Positions 29,201 through 37,413 of a stretch of DNA of 64,000 nt are shown piece by piece. The DNA lies in NCBI GenBank assembly GCA_045615885.1, contig JAZLFR010000060.1:1-64000 (forward strand), given 5' to 3'. This DNA comes from UBA1765 sp045615885. GTDB lineage: Bacteria > Fibrobacterota > Fibrobacteria > Fibrobacterales > Fibrobacteraceae. The notes under the pieces were generated by a model. The model was not told the DNA's origin. It did no database searches and worked only from the letters and a program-made list of their open reading frames with translations. Position 1 is the first letter of the stretch; the number at the start of each line of letters is the position of its first letter. A program made the translations under genes and the position numbers.

Positions 29201-32200
29201 ATTGAATCTTGTAGTTTCTACCACCATCTTCGCCGACATATATCGGGTATCCTGACAGGGAATCTTTATCGTAACCAAAGTTTGTGAGATAGCGTGCTAT
29301 TTCAAGACGGTTTGATGTTGAAATGTAATTGTTATATGACGACGATTTGTTGTAAAAATACATTGTGCCAGTAAGTGACGACGAATAACCGGAATGGATT
29401 ATTTTGGAATAATCCGTTGTGGTACTGGTAGCATTAGCTATGAGTGGCAATGTTGCGCCTATATTTGAATTTATTGCATAGGAATTCGTTACAGAAGTTG
29501 CACTATTGCTAGCATCTCCAGCAAATGCTCTTACGTATTTAGCAGGGAAAACTGCTCCAATAAAAGCAGAGTTTGAAATTGTCGTTGGGTAATACGCATA
29601 ACCAATCAACCCAGCCGCATAACCATAGCTGGTAGAAGCTAAACCAATAGTGCCTAGTACTTTACAGTTATTCAGTGTGGTTCTGGGGTACGAATAGCCA
29701 ATGATGCCGCCGGCATAAGTATTGTTAGAAGTTGAAACAGTAGAGGTAATAATATCATTTGTACTGTTGTTTGGTCCAGTGACCAGTATATCTGTCAAAA
29801 CAGGATAATAGCCGCTACCATTGCCATTAACATAACCAACAACACCTCCAAAATAGACTTTTGTAGTAGGTGAATTAGATGAAAAACCATAAATTTTACC
29901 CTTATAAATCAGAGATTTAAATTGAGATGACCCGGCCGCACTCGTATATATGTAACCGCTGAATCCACCTGCATATATCGTAGCATAAGCAGACGGGTTT
30001 AAATTTACTTCAACAGTATCGCTTTCTTTAATTGAGCTAGATATAGAACTTGATTCATAACCAATCATGCCGCCAACATAAGATGTTCCGCTAGATGTCG
30101 TTGCACTCGTAGCTATTTCACCTTGTATGTAGCTATCCTTGATTGAAAGTGATGTTGATTGTGCATAGCCAATGAATCCACCAACTGTCTTCGTATATGT
30201 TCCTTCGGCATTCATGTAAATATCATGTACATGAACATTTTTTATGTCCATAGAATTCTTTGAATAGCCAAAAAGTAATCCCGCATAGCTAGAATATGAC
30301 CCCGCAGAAGTGCGAACTGTTACAAGTTCAAAATTCAAGTCACTTATATCAAGGGGCGCAATAGATGTTGTAGAACTACCTTTGAACATAGATGTGTATG
30401 TTATAGAAGTTGTTTTTGTGTTCTTCAAATAGATGTTTTCAAAGTCAACATTTTTAAAGGATTTTGCATCGCTCAAGTCAAATAGGAAAACAGAATCTTC
30501 AACACTGCTGTTGTAGCAGACACCACTAATTTTGTAATGTCCTCCCGTTATATAATTTGTACCATCAAAAGAGGAACCTGCAGGCAATGATGCTTTTTTC
30601 CAGTTTGTTGTACAATTTGTAGTTTGTGTTGCTGTTGAGAACGCAATATCGTTACCCAACTTGAATGTAATTCCATCAGAACAGCCTGTTGGCAAAGGAA
30701 GTTTATTGAAGTTCAACAATGCATTTTTTGAATACAGGTATATATCGCAACCATCTACAAGATAATCCCCGTCATCAAATGCAAGCTCATAATCCATGTC
30801 TTCTTCATATATTTTCGATAGACTAATTTTTTTGTCATCAGGCCAATTGTCTGGATACTCAATTTCAGCCAAGTCAGCTGCAGTAAACGGGTCTTGCGTT
30901 TCTCCATCAGAAGTAAAGGCAATCTTGCCCGAAGCATCTGTATAGACATCGAACAAAACTTCATCCTTATAAATACCTGTCAGACGGTGCGTTGCCCTGT
31001 TGCCGTCAGTCGGCGGAATGGCATAGCCGTTTGTTGGCAAGGCCATGCCCATTTTATGGGCAAAAATGGCAAATGTCGGCTTACTTTGAACAACTGTTTC
31101 ATCATTAGTTTTGATGTCAATGAACTCAGAAATTGAATGACCTAAAGCAACAAACTCTGTACTGCTCAAATTTGGCGCTAAAGCAGTTGCATTGTCATTT
31201 AAATCAATCGCATAGCTACTTGTAATAGTTGAAGTAGTAGTTGAAGAATTTGCAATGTTGTCTATAAAAGCGTAGGAAGTGGTGATACCAGCCTTAGCAG
31301 ATGTTGGCGGCAAAGATCCATAGAATAACGAATTGTTTATTTCAGAAGAACTTTGCAACTTTCCGAAAAAACCAGCTGCATAGGTATTTGCGTATGAGGA
31401 CGGCAATGAGGTTTCAAGATTTATACCCCCCATAACAGTTGCTTTATTTATTTTTATTGTCCCGCCGAATTGGCTGCCAAATATACCTCCAACATAATTA
31501 TAATGGCTTGATTTGTAATCATCCGCAATTTTTATTATAGTTCCTTCAGGGCCTTCATTGCTTGAAATTTGTAAATTTTCAAATTCTATTGTATTTGAAC
31601 TATATCCATACGCGGCAAAACCACCAAGATACATGCTACGCCCACCATCACCATTTGTGGAAGTAATTTTACCTTTAAAAATTAAATCTTTAAAAATTGC
31701 AGATTGTTCACTACTAAAACTACCACCAAAACCACCTGTATATGGTGCAGAACCGGTTATATTGGCTTCAACAGTGTCTGTCTCAAGAACAATATTATTC
31801 GTTTCTATGGACGATACTAAGCCACCCATATAAGATTGTTTAGAGCCAGAGATATTACCTTTGAATGAACTTTTTTTAAAGACTAAAGAACCGTTATTTG
31901 CAAAATATCCAGCAAAGCCTCCAGTATAACCTTCTGTAGATGCACCAATGTCTATATTTTTCGCGCTAACATCACTGACAACTACAGAATTACCAACACT
32001 GGAAAACAAGAGTCCCGTATAACTAGAATAGGTATAAAAAGTCTTTATAGAAACATTGTCAAATTGCAAGTTTGTAAGAACAATTTCGGCAGCTGCGGTT
32101 TCAGTGATGCTTGTTGCAGTTGCGGTTTTAAAAATAGATGTATAATTAGCAGGTGCTCGCACATTTTGTGCATAAGCAATATGATTGTTATGTTCCAAAT

Positions 32201-34325
32201 AAATGTTTGAAAAATTCAGATTCTTGACAGTCCCACCTTCCGTCAAATCAAACAAATACAGCGCATCAATATTATTGTCTGCATAGCAAATTCCACTAAT
32301 GGTATATCCAGCACCATCAAGTTCTGTGGTGATTTTAGCATTTCCAGGAACCCAGTTGCTTCTACAAGAGCTTGTGCCAGTCGAGCCAAAATCAATGTCT
32401 GCACCAAGTTTATAGGTAACGCTTTCACATGTTCCCTTTGGAATCATATTCAAATTCATTAAAGCCGAGGAGCCCGTCAAGGTCACCTCGCAAGTAGTTT
32501 CATTTAAAACATATTCAGTTTCAGAAATAAGTTCAACATGCTCAGCATCTTCAGTATAAATTGCATTCAGGTCCAAGGCCCATTCACTTTGCAATGTTGA
32601 ATTAGGCCAGCTGATAGCAGCATAGTCTTCAGCCGTGTATGGAGAGCCATCAAATTTATAGGCAATTTTACCTGTTGGATCTGTATAGACTTCATAAAGA
32701 GTGTCAGAAGCATAAATTGCCAGCAATCGGTGTGTCGGCTGTTCGCCGGCAGCGGGTGGAGTGACAAAATCTTTGCTTGGTGAATACGTCATTCCAACAT
32801 AGTATGCAAACTCGGGGGTGTTTGCTGAAACGGTATTGATTTCTTTAGAAGCAAGGAAGACTGTTGCTTTATCTGTGAAAGAAGAGGCTACACCTATTTT
32901 TTGATAATTCTGATAGTGATATGCGCCTGTTGCTATTTTAAGACTAGACGCATTGCCACTGAAATCTATTACATAGCTATTGCTAACTGTATAACCAGTA
33001 GAAGTTCCAAAAACTAAACCGTTTACGTAAGCATTTGAACTTGGAATTTCTATGCTACCAATGAAAATTGAATTTTTTACATCGGATGATGCACCAGCAA
33101 TGCCGCCAATGGAATAATTGTTGTTATTCCCTTCTTCAGCAATAATTTTTCCAAGAACAGTACAATTGTTAAAAGATATGCGAAGACTACTGCCTGCTAA
33201 GCCTGTTATACCCCCAATCTTCCAGTAGCCAATACCATTAACATGAATTAATTCGTCATTGTAGCCTTCAGGGGCAGACACTGTAACATTTGTTATTACA
33301 CCAGATTGTTCCAAACCCGTTTGATGGGATGTTGCACCGCCAACATAGTTGTTGTTGGTTATTGATCCATTTGTATTTGCTGTTAAAAGACCGGTAAATT
33401 TAGAGTTTGAGAGCTGTTTAGGATCTTCAAACAAACCAGCCATTATTATCCGCGTGGCTGATCCTGTAATTGTCGCTTCTACTGTATTATGGTCAGCAGT
33501 GTACAGGCCCTTTCCTGAATATTGACCATTTATACCATTTGCCAAGCCAGACACATATAGTATGCCAGCTGTCGTTGCCGATATCTGCCCTTTAAAATAG
33601 CTATCACTTAATGTTGGGCCGTAATTTGGGATTCCTGTAGGGTGTACAGATGCTCCGACAAATCCACCTACATAAAATAACTTTGCACTACTTGTAGAAT
33701 TTGAATTTATAACAATGTTTTCTGCATGAATCCCTGTAATATTAGGCATGCGATTGTTTGGATTGGAAGATCGTGTATTGCTTAATAGCAAGCCGACATA
33801 ACCGTCATATTCACCAACAGAACTTTCTATAGTGACATTGTAGATTTTTAAATCAGTAATGTTTATTGCAGAAGTGCCTATATTAGTTTTGAATATAGAA
33901 ACATTATTTTCGCTCAAAAGGTTTGAATTATTCAAATAGATATTGGAGAAATTGACATTCCTTATGGTTGCCCCAGATGAAAGTTCCATGAGGTAGACAT
34001 AGGTATCTGTAGAAGAATTTATGCAAACTCCACTAATCGTATGGTCTGCACCGTCAAAGGTTACGCCGGCAGGGAGTGTTGCCGGAGTCCAGTTCGTTGC
34101 ACAATTTTTGTCTTGAGTCTCTGAACTGATTTCAATGTCGTTATCGAGCGTGAATGTTGTCCCACCGATGTTTGCAATATCAAAAAGACCCTCTGCAGTC
34201 TTAATTGTGACCGTGGTTTCTGATATTTCATAGTCGATGCCTTCAACGGCCGCACCAAATGCATTTGCCGCAAACAGCAGGCAAAGGAATGCAAGGAAGA
34301 ATGTCTTAAACTTTGTAATCGTCAT
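23250..34325 (-). CDS. Giant exported surface protein B (cassette B), four repeat modules
   Basis: A 3691-aa protein, paralogue of the cassette A giant. It has a signal peptide (MTITKFKTFFLAFLCLLFAANAFGAA) and four copies of a large module starting at residues about 25, 600, 1180 and 1790. Each begins with a 'DYEI..TTV.I' strand, then a Cys-bearing block ('C.TNW'), '(D/Y)GA(D/G)(H/Y)TI(S/K)G(V/I)C', 'NV.F..IYL' and many GLUG-like loops (YVGGF, IGGIAG, YAGGF). Modules end in a linker YTD..GK.AY..DG..(T/I)..D. After 2760 come an InlB-like repeat (YTYGQEEVEF...GAEFQGW), the shared YYWDE..PLGEFMQY domain, and a tail ending GIYFLNVKAGSNSKNVTIKF. The modules are Asn/Ser/Thr/Gly-rich. The ATG at 34325 follows AGGG. 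A function in adhesion to plant material is inference. Confidence 0.8.
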   Translation of the reverse strand: MTITKFKTFFLAFLCLLFAANAFGAAVEGIDYEISETTVTIKTAEGLFDIANIGGTTFTLDNDIEISSETQDKNCATNWTPATLPAGVTFDGADHTISGVCINSSTDTYVYLMELSSGATIRNVNFSNIYLNNSNLLSENNVSIFKTNIGTSAINITDLKIYNVTIESSVGEYDGYVGLLLSNTRSSNPNNRMPNITGIHAENIVINSNSTSSAKLFYVGGFVGASVHPTGIPNYGPTLSDSYFKGQISATTAGILYVSGLANGINGQYSGKGLYTADHNTVEATITGSATRIIMAGLFEDPKQLSNSKFTGLLTANTNGSITNNNYVGGATSHQTGLEQSGVITNVTVSAPEGYNDELIHVNGIGYWKIGGITGLAGSSLRISFNNCTVLGKIIAEEGNNNNYSIGGIAGASSDVKNSIFIGSIEIPSSNAYVNGLVFGTSTGYTVSNSYVIDFSGNASSLKIATGAYHYQNYQKIGVASSFTDKATVFLASKEINTVSANTPEFAYYVGMTYSPSKDFVTPPAAGEQPTHRLLAIYASDTLYEVYTDPTGKIAYKFDGSPYTAEDYAAISWPNSTLQSEWALDLNAIYTEDAEHVELISETEYVLNETTCEVTLTGSSALMNLNMIPKGTCESVTYKLGADIDFGSTGTSSCRSNWVPGNAKITTELDGAGYTISGICYADNNIDALYLFDLTEGGTVKNLNFSNIYLEHNNHIAYAQNVRAPANYTSIFKTATATSITETAAAEIVLTNLQFDNVSIKTFYTYSSYTGLLFSSVGNSVVVSDVSAKNIDIGASTEGYTGGFAGYFANNGSLVFKKSSFKGNISGSKQSYMGGLVSSIETNNIVLETDTVEANITGSAPYTGGFGGSFSSEQSAIFKDLIFKGKITSTNGDGGRSMYLGGFAAYGYSSNTIEFENLQISSNEGPEGTIIKIADDYKSSHYNYVGGIFGSQFGGTIKINKATVMGGINLETSLPSSYANTYAAGFFGKLQSSSEINNSLFYGSLPPTSAKAGITTSYAFIDNIANSSTTTSTITSSYAIDLNDNATALAPNLSSTEFVALGHSISEFIDIKTNDETVVQSKPTFAIFAHKMGMALPTNGYAIPPTDGNRATHRLTGIYKDEVLFDVYTDASGKIAFTSDGETQDPFTAADLAEIEYPDNWPDDKKISLSKIYEEDMDYELAFDDGDYLVDGCDIYLYSKNALLNFNKLPLPTGCSDGITFKLGNDIAFSTATQTTNCTTNWKKASLPAGSSFDGTNYITGGHYKISGVCYNSSVEDSVFLFDLSDAKSFKNVDFENIYLKNTKTTSITYTSMFKGSSTTSIAPLDISDLNFELVTVRTSAGSYSSYAGLLFGYSKNSMDIKNVHVHDIYMNAEGTYTKTVGGFIGYAQSTSLSIKDSYIQGEIATSATTSSGTSYVGGMIGYESSSISSSIKESDTVEVNLNPSAYATIYAGGFSGYIYTSAAGSSQFKSLIYKGKIYGFSSNSPTTKVYFGGVVGYVNGNGSGYYPVLTDILVTGPNNSTNDIITSTVSTSNNTYAGGIIGYSYPRTTLNNCKVLGTIGLASTSYGYAAGLIGYAYYPTTISNSAFIGAVFPAKYVRAFAGDASNSATSVTNSYAINSNIGATLPLIANATSTTTDYSKIIHSGYSSSLTGTMYFYNKSSSYNNYISTSNRLEIARYLTNFGYDKDSLSGYPIYVGEDGGRNYKIQWNESVNGSVTVKHTAYTDLAGKMAYNINGSDITAGDLPEIAYPAGYENRVSERVAYESETGYPNDLDAMYSGDKIYVYKKIVAYTLVEGVDYRIEEDTVFVITKHALEDIGVIPHSIENPVYVLENDFDFSEDGSCATRVSNWDNTNAKIKGELYGADHTIKGICIFNSESYNTYIFKTIPSYVVKNINFADIHLETDVQSSYVSIFNEEYTYGITSPKSEFRNVAVDKITLKSLGDNYGYWGTILGYQQTNELTADNIKVTNAEITGLSGTDVGGVFGYLKWPKLSNISFKGNVNATNVSDAIGGIFGYSYSSRANVPQLKNSSFEGNVSVQTAARIGGLIGYAASGAILENDTATANVSESNYTGYDSYIGGVVGGSLGYISLKDIYFTGKVQIISSNGGGKIAAVIAYAAWAATFENIFVAPPSKKPSDEIVSCTALTGSCNAAGVVGYESYSSYEATVEKEVQTYKNINVLGSISANAKYNYVGGIGANVESYGMESVTYEGKLKVQSSNENDTRVGGIFAYLSAGIADMNGVFVKGITENGKNVLIDVNENSTSSQYIGGLLGWGYSKTSNFKNTVVEGNISVEAPLANSVYIGGFAGNYSISNETFSVESSSYKGSILLNNSNLGKTSSYPYAAVGGLFGYFASCQYFVIKNTFAEVPDDVASVPLLNIKRAIGNNYTGGLIGRAWVGNLAIDENSYAKGDINVESSVIENMNIGGALGFAYSYDNAQISISDFTYTGALKYTSTGMNTNTVNIGGFIGLDSSHASTTITNSTATTESKLSTDKLIDVAFTGPAPQNVNAGALVGNSMNVASYDISNDVVKGVIALSNGENTLTANANGYFGTISATSKGDVKNTYYIGGVTATDNVSGSLFKNNVLNIYNSYIINNGVAVAEDLSNTDNWHRYGYYGITDVEPDMARTYNGDAVITEVKKSPAFAHALGTFTYKSGANENYPYIPSATEQTTKEILYVTIVDDVADTLYRFYTNELGKAAYLPDGSPITESDMPVIEKEYGEKEYSDGEASVFYLNGWKKLSLSDTYAEDVVYSMEPAELYQGHIQIVIPEDCGKIFQVGEHPETYTYGQEEVEFARLAAIGAEFQGWELSKDGVVFATLNEVLAWEPNVFGEIVATALFYKSDEFYDVSVLESSDTNSVLYVMYNGDTLDVEDGKVTVPYLSGLELQYAIVAKDTANKTIASVIVDGQKIDAVGTILVEQDVVFDVSTKNVYHITFNDGENSVVVRVDEDEKIESGITIPAENFAYNEEKDKVSFWTGIVNDSLKLWDNDTATVYNQSVSFKKQEFVADSIIGFVLPKEYIWNGSAKGVFLNRNLPTIVYEDHGFYKIASSWIIAIADRSDSATINSRDEALEFMKRHYDIVADGFTFALNEKAAEDNSFKVEVNDVENIAIAGTVLDKPVEYDLLNNANTVIPRLKAPRFIGRPDEVLQITQYNDAGDSVAVLHITSGEVLTLADNVARISVKMLNHLDTYGIQNAEIALSGSAMLLNIETVDFDAQNPVELAVRLYAGDSLIVDSVITDNAEAKSYSYMRYPLLPGTYRAVVTLEGAGKPVEYKTETFEVGSVARTIEPGSWSIVSLASTGDDFNVPNENDAAIYYWDETAPLGEFMQYNRLDHSDSIDPVAGYWYYTKTATDLTVSSIDVEDSIAWNLHNKFSGWNLVANPYAWRILVNEGDFKNPEDTSTVFWQWNAATSNYKPADTLDIYEGMWIYSDVDTMFAVSSKPVFDMPKHPGAATKYATKKTSIDSWSLRLSLVGETGVEDSWNVVGVGSQEINVLEPPSGMGDNVSLAVENGKKALAKSIKTSTRDASWNIAYKASENQTGKLYVEGLEELEELGYGATLTIDGETIVLSSETPATLKLTAFAKQAKLEIKKISEMQKIASISNLRYHVESNKMHVKFNLPTSAAGTMVNARVLDIHGKVVSYNRETGFGGENTIVLDVPKNSGIYFLNVKAGSNSKNVTIKF
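26050..34250 (-). repeat. Four large repeat modules inside giant protein B
   Basis: Module boundaries in DNA are about 34250-32526, 32525-30781, 30780-28952 and 28951-26050. They are homologous at protein level but diverged in DNA. The first three are 1.7-1.8 kb; the fourth is about 2.9 kb because it has extra GLUG-type units. Giant protein A has only one such module, at about 15070-13650. Confidence 0.7.
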
Positions 34326-34335
34326 AATCAAAACC

Positions 34336-37300
34336 CTAGAATGAATAGTTCAAGCTGAATGAACCGTAAAAGTCGTTGTAATCATCGGCCCTAGAATCGG
34401 GGCGGTAGTTGTAGTAAGATCCGAGAGTGTAGTCGGAATAGAGATTCTTTGTGTAGTGAACGCGGAACGACATGTTCCCATCAATGTCGGCTTCCGTTTC
34501 GTCGATGCCCGCGTCACTTGTAATGTATTCAAGACGGTATTCGCCGTTCAGCGAGAAATCAAGGAAGTTGTGTATGATCGGGAATTCCATTGATTCGCTT
34601 ATGCTCAATTCCTTTTCTTTCATATTGTCGCGGTTGTACTTTTTGAATCTTGGCGTAATGGTCAATTGGTTATGGAATGCATCGTAATTCGAAGTTACGG
34701 AGATGGGGTAGCGCTGCTCAAAGTAATCGGAACCATGGAAGTAGTAGCCAAGGTAACCTTGAGTTTTGTCGCTGAAATCGAATCTGCTTACGATAGAGTC
34801 GTTTGCAAATTCAGACATGTCGGTACGGAAACTCCAAATGCCACCGACCTTTACGATGTTCTTCGAGATTTGCGCCTTTACACTGGCCTCGATGGAATTT
34901 CTGAGGAAGCGTTCCTCAAAATCACTTGCAAGGAATTTTTCTTCAGAAAGCCCGTAATACTTCATGAAACTTGCAGAATCGACGACGACACTGTCATCTC
35001 CGGTCACGAATGTATATGTTTGACTGTCTTTTTTAGGTGCAAAGAAGTCATCTTTAAACACGCCGGAGGCTGCCGAATAATCGGCGTAGAGCCTTGTCGG
35101 GCGGTGCCTATGGCGGTAATCCATTTTGTACTTGGCGTCAAACGTAAACATTCCCAATTTCACTTCATTGCCAAAGCTTGCGTCGTGAATGTAGAGTGCG
35201 CGTTCATCGTCTAGTTCATGTTCCTTTTTCCATTGCTTGCCAGATTCATTGAACAATCCCCAAGCGGTGCCTTCGTTCAAAGCAAACACATTGTATTTGT
35301 TTCCGATGCTTGCGTTTTCTACGGTCAATGTGTAGCCAAGTGAAAGTTTCCAGAAATTGAAAAGCTTTTGGTCTATGGTACCGCCAATTTCACGATAGTT
35401 GCTCAATTGGTCCGGGGAACCTGCGCTGTAGTACTTGCTGCCGATCTGGCTCAAGTGGGCGTTAATTACGGTCTTGTTTACGACCCAGCGCAAGTTTGCA
35501 GCAACAGCCAGATTCTGGCCGTCCCATTCCGTTATGTTATCCTGCGCATCGGAGTTGTCTTTGTAATTCTTGGCAACGGATTTTGCCTTTTCCAGAAGCT
35601 TTTTAAGTTCGTTACGCATTTGCGATGGCGTCATTACGCTCGTTTCGCCAAAAATTTCAAGAAGCTCCGCCTGTGAAAGGGAGGCAACCTTTGTTTCGTC
35701 GTTCATCAATTTGCGCAACAAGGCAAAGTTCGATACAGAAAGGCCTGCGCTGCTAAAGACTTCGTTTATTGCCCTTTGTTTATGCACGTCGGCGGTGTCT
35801 GCACCGCCAAAGGCAACCTGGCCATTCAAGTCAATGTCGCCGGGCCAGAACTGCCAATTGCCTTCGGCAAAGAATGTCTTTGAGGTAATTTGCGGGTCAA
35901 GGGTGTTTTGACTTGTTCCCAGGCCATCTCTAAAGAAAGGATCGTGAATGAAGTCCCTGCTACCTATAAAGCCGAGCGCACCATTAAAGCGGCGGTGCAT
36001 ATTCCATTTGATTTTTCCGCCAACAACGATTTCTTGAGCCTGCGCTTCGCCATCGTCAATCCAGTCTTTGTAGATGAGGCTGTTGCGTTCACCGACAAGT
36101 TTTGTAGGCTTGGCTTCGCCGCCAAATACGGAAAGTTCAAACATCGGCTGGCCGCTTGAAATTTTGAACAGGTGCAAGTCGTAAGAAACGCCCAGCAAAT
36201 TGATGCCTGCCAAGAAACTTTCGCCGCCATTTACATAGATATCGCCGAGGGCGATTTTTCTTGCCTCGTCGCTGTAGGTCAAGTTGATGTTGCTCGCATA
36301 AAAATTGTTCCAGTGGTCGCTTTCCAAATCGGCATTGAATTCAAATGTTTCGCCATTCGGGGACTGCATTACCATGTAAAGGTTGTATGCCGCGAAAAGA
36401 CCAGGACGCTGGAAGTAGTTGTTGTAGCTAGCATCAGGCTTTACAGTGTCGCCAAAGACTATGTAGTCTTCTCCAGTGCGGTTGTGGCGCATGCGCACCA
36501 AATGGTAGCCAACGGTGCTTGCCACAGTTCCAGATAGGCTCCATTTCTTTTCAACAGATTCTTCCAGGTCGTATTTTTTTACAGCGTCTTGAACATAGAC
36601 ATTTTCTGGTTCCTCCGGCATGGTCTTGTAAAGTTCCAGGGCACCTTGCGCAATGTTCACTTCGTTCTTGTCCGATACGCTTTGCCATTCATCTACAGGA
36701 ATGTCTGTCGCAATTATGCCTGTCTTGTTTTTTTCGATCTTTGCGCCAATGCCCTGCAAAACGTTATTGCCCATGTCAAGCAGGCCATATTCGTTGTTGC
36801 TAACATTTGTCGAAATCAATTTGATGTTCGACATTTCGCCTGCGGCAAGAGCCGTGCGGTTTTCTTGAAGATCCGAATTGCTTAACGTAATGAATCCGTT
36901 TGCAGAGGCAATGATGCCCGCATCGCTATTTTTCTTTACCGTCACATTCTGCAGATTGGCAACAGCATTCTTCACAAACAATCCAACACTTGAATTCGAG
37001 AGGTTCGAATTCCGCAAATCCATGTTTGCGTTTTCAATTGCAATGCCTATCTTTGCATTTCGAATGTCAAGGTTGTTCAAGCTTACGAGCTTTTCTCCGG
37101 TTATCGAAACGCCGGTCCACTGTTCATTGCTGTCTAGGCTCGACAGCAGAACTGGCGTTGATTCGCTGCCGTTCACGACGAATGCGCCGCCGCGGATTTC
37201 AAGGCCGGTATTTGGCTTGAAGTAGATTTCGACGCCCGCTTCAAGAACGAGAGCCCCGCTTTCGCTTACGAATATATTCTCGCTTACAAGGTAAGGGGAG

Positions 37301-37413
37301 TCTTCTGCATTCAGGAATCCATTAAGTTCACCCGACAGAACCGTCTGTTTTTTAGATTCTGCGGCAGACGCAAGAGCGCAAAACAGTATGACAAGTGCAA
37401 GTAGCTTTTTCAT
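34336..37413 (-). CDS. Beta-helix plus outer-membrane-barrel protein (cassette B, middle gene)
   Basis: A 1025-aa paralogue of the protein at 15173-18262 with the same architecture. It has a signal peptide (MKKLLALVILFCALASAAE), a beta-helix-like domain (about 35-270: LDIRNAKIGIAIENANMDLR), then a strand-rich domain to a terminal Phe (SFSLNYSF). Conserved blocks shared with the paralogue include GYHLVR.RHN..GEDY, KIKWNMHRRFNGALGFIGS, WPGDI.LNGQ.A.G.ADT, QRAINEVFS.AG.SVSNF.LLRKLM and YSAGSPDQLSNYR. That long block conservation suggests a common specific function rather than a generic barrel. The ATG overlaps the preceding stop as TAATG. The giant gene starts 10 bases after its stop. Confidence 0.75.
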   Translation of the reverse strand: MKKLLALVILFCALASAAESKKQTVLSGELNGFLNAEDSPYLVSENIFVSESGALVLEAGVEIYFKPNTGLEIRGGAFVVNGSESTPVLLSSLDSNEQWTGVSITGEKLVSLNNLDIRNAKIGIAIENANMDLRNSNLSNSSVGLFVKNAVANLQNVTVKKNSDAGIIASANGFITLSNSDLQENRTALAAGEMSNIKLISTNVSNNEYGLLDMGNNVLQGIGAKIEKNKTGIIATDIPVDEWQSVSDKNEVNIAQGALELYKTMPEEPENVYVQDAVKKYDLEESVEKKWSLSGTVASTVGYHLVRMRHNRTGEDYIVFGDTVKPDASYNNYFQRPGLFAAYNLYMVMQSPNGETFEFNADLESDHWNNFYASNINLTYSDEARKIALGDIYVNGGESFLAGINLLGVSYDLHLFKISSGQPMFELSVFGGEAKPTKLVGERNSLIYKDWIDDGEAQAQEIVVGGKIKWNMHRRFNGALGFIGSRDFIHDPFFRDGLGTSQNTLDPQITSKTFFAEGNWQFWPGDIDLNGQVAFGGADTADVHKQRAINEVFSSAGLSVSNFALLRKLMNDETKVASLSQAELLEIFGETSVMTPSQMRNELKKLLEKAKSVAKNYKDNSDAQDNITEWDGQNLAVAANLRWVVNKTVINAHLSQIGSKYYSAGSPDQLSNYREIGGTIDQKLFNFWKLSLGYTLTVENASIGNKYNVFALNEGTAWGLFNESGKQWKKEHELDDERALYIHDASFGNEVKLGMFTFDAKYKMDYRHRHRPTRLYADYSAASGVFKDDFFAPKKDSQTYTFVTGDDSVVVDSASFMKYYGLSEEKFLASDFEERFLRNSIEASVKAQISKNIVKVGGIWSFRTDMSEFANDSIVSRFDFSDKTQGYLGYYFHGSDYFEQRYPISVTSNYDAFHNQLTITPRFKKYNRDNMKEKELSISESMEFPIIHNFLDFSLNGEYRLEYITSDAGIDETEADIDGNMSFRVHYTKNLYSDYTLGSYYNYRPDSRADDYNDFYGSFSLNYSF

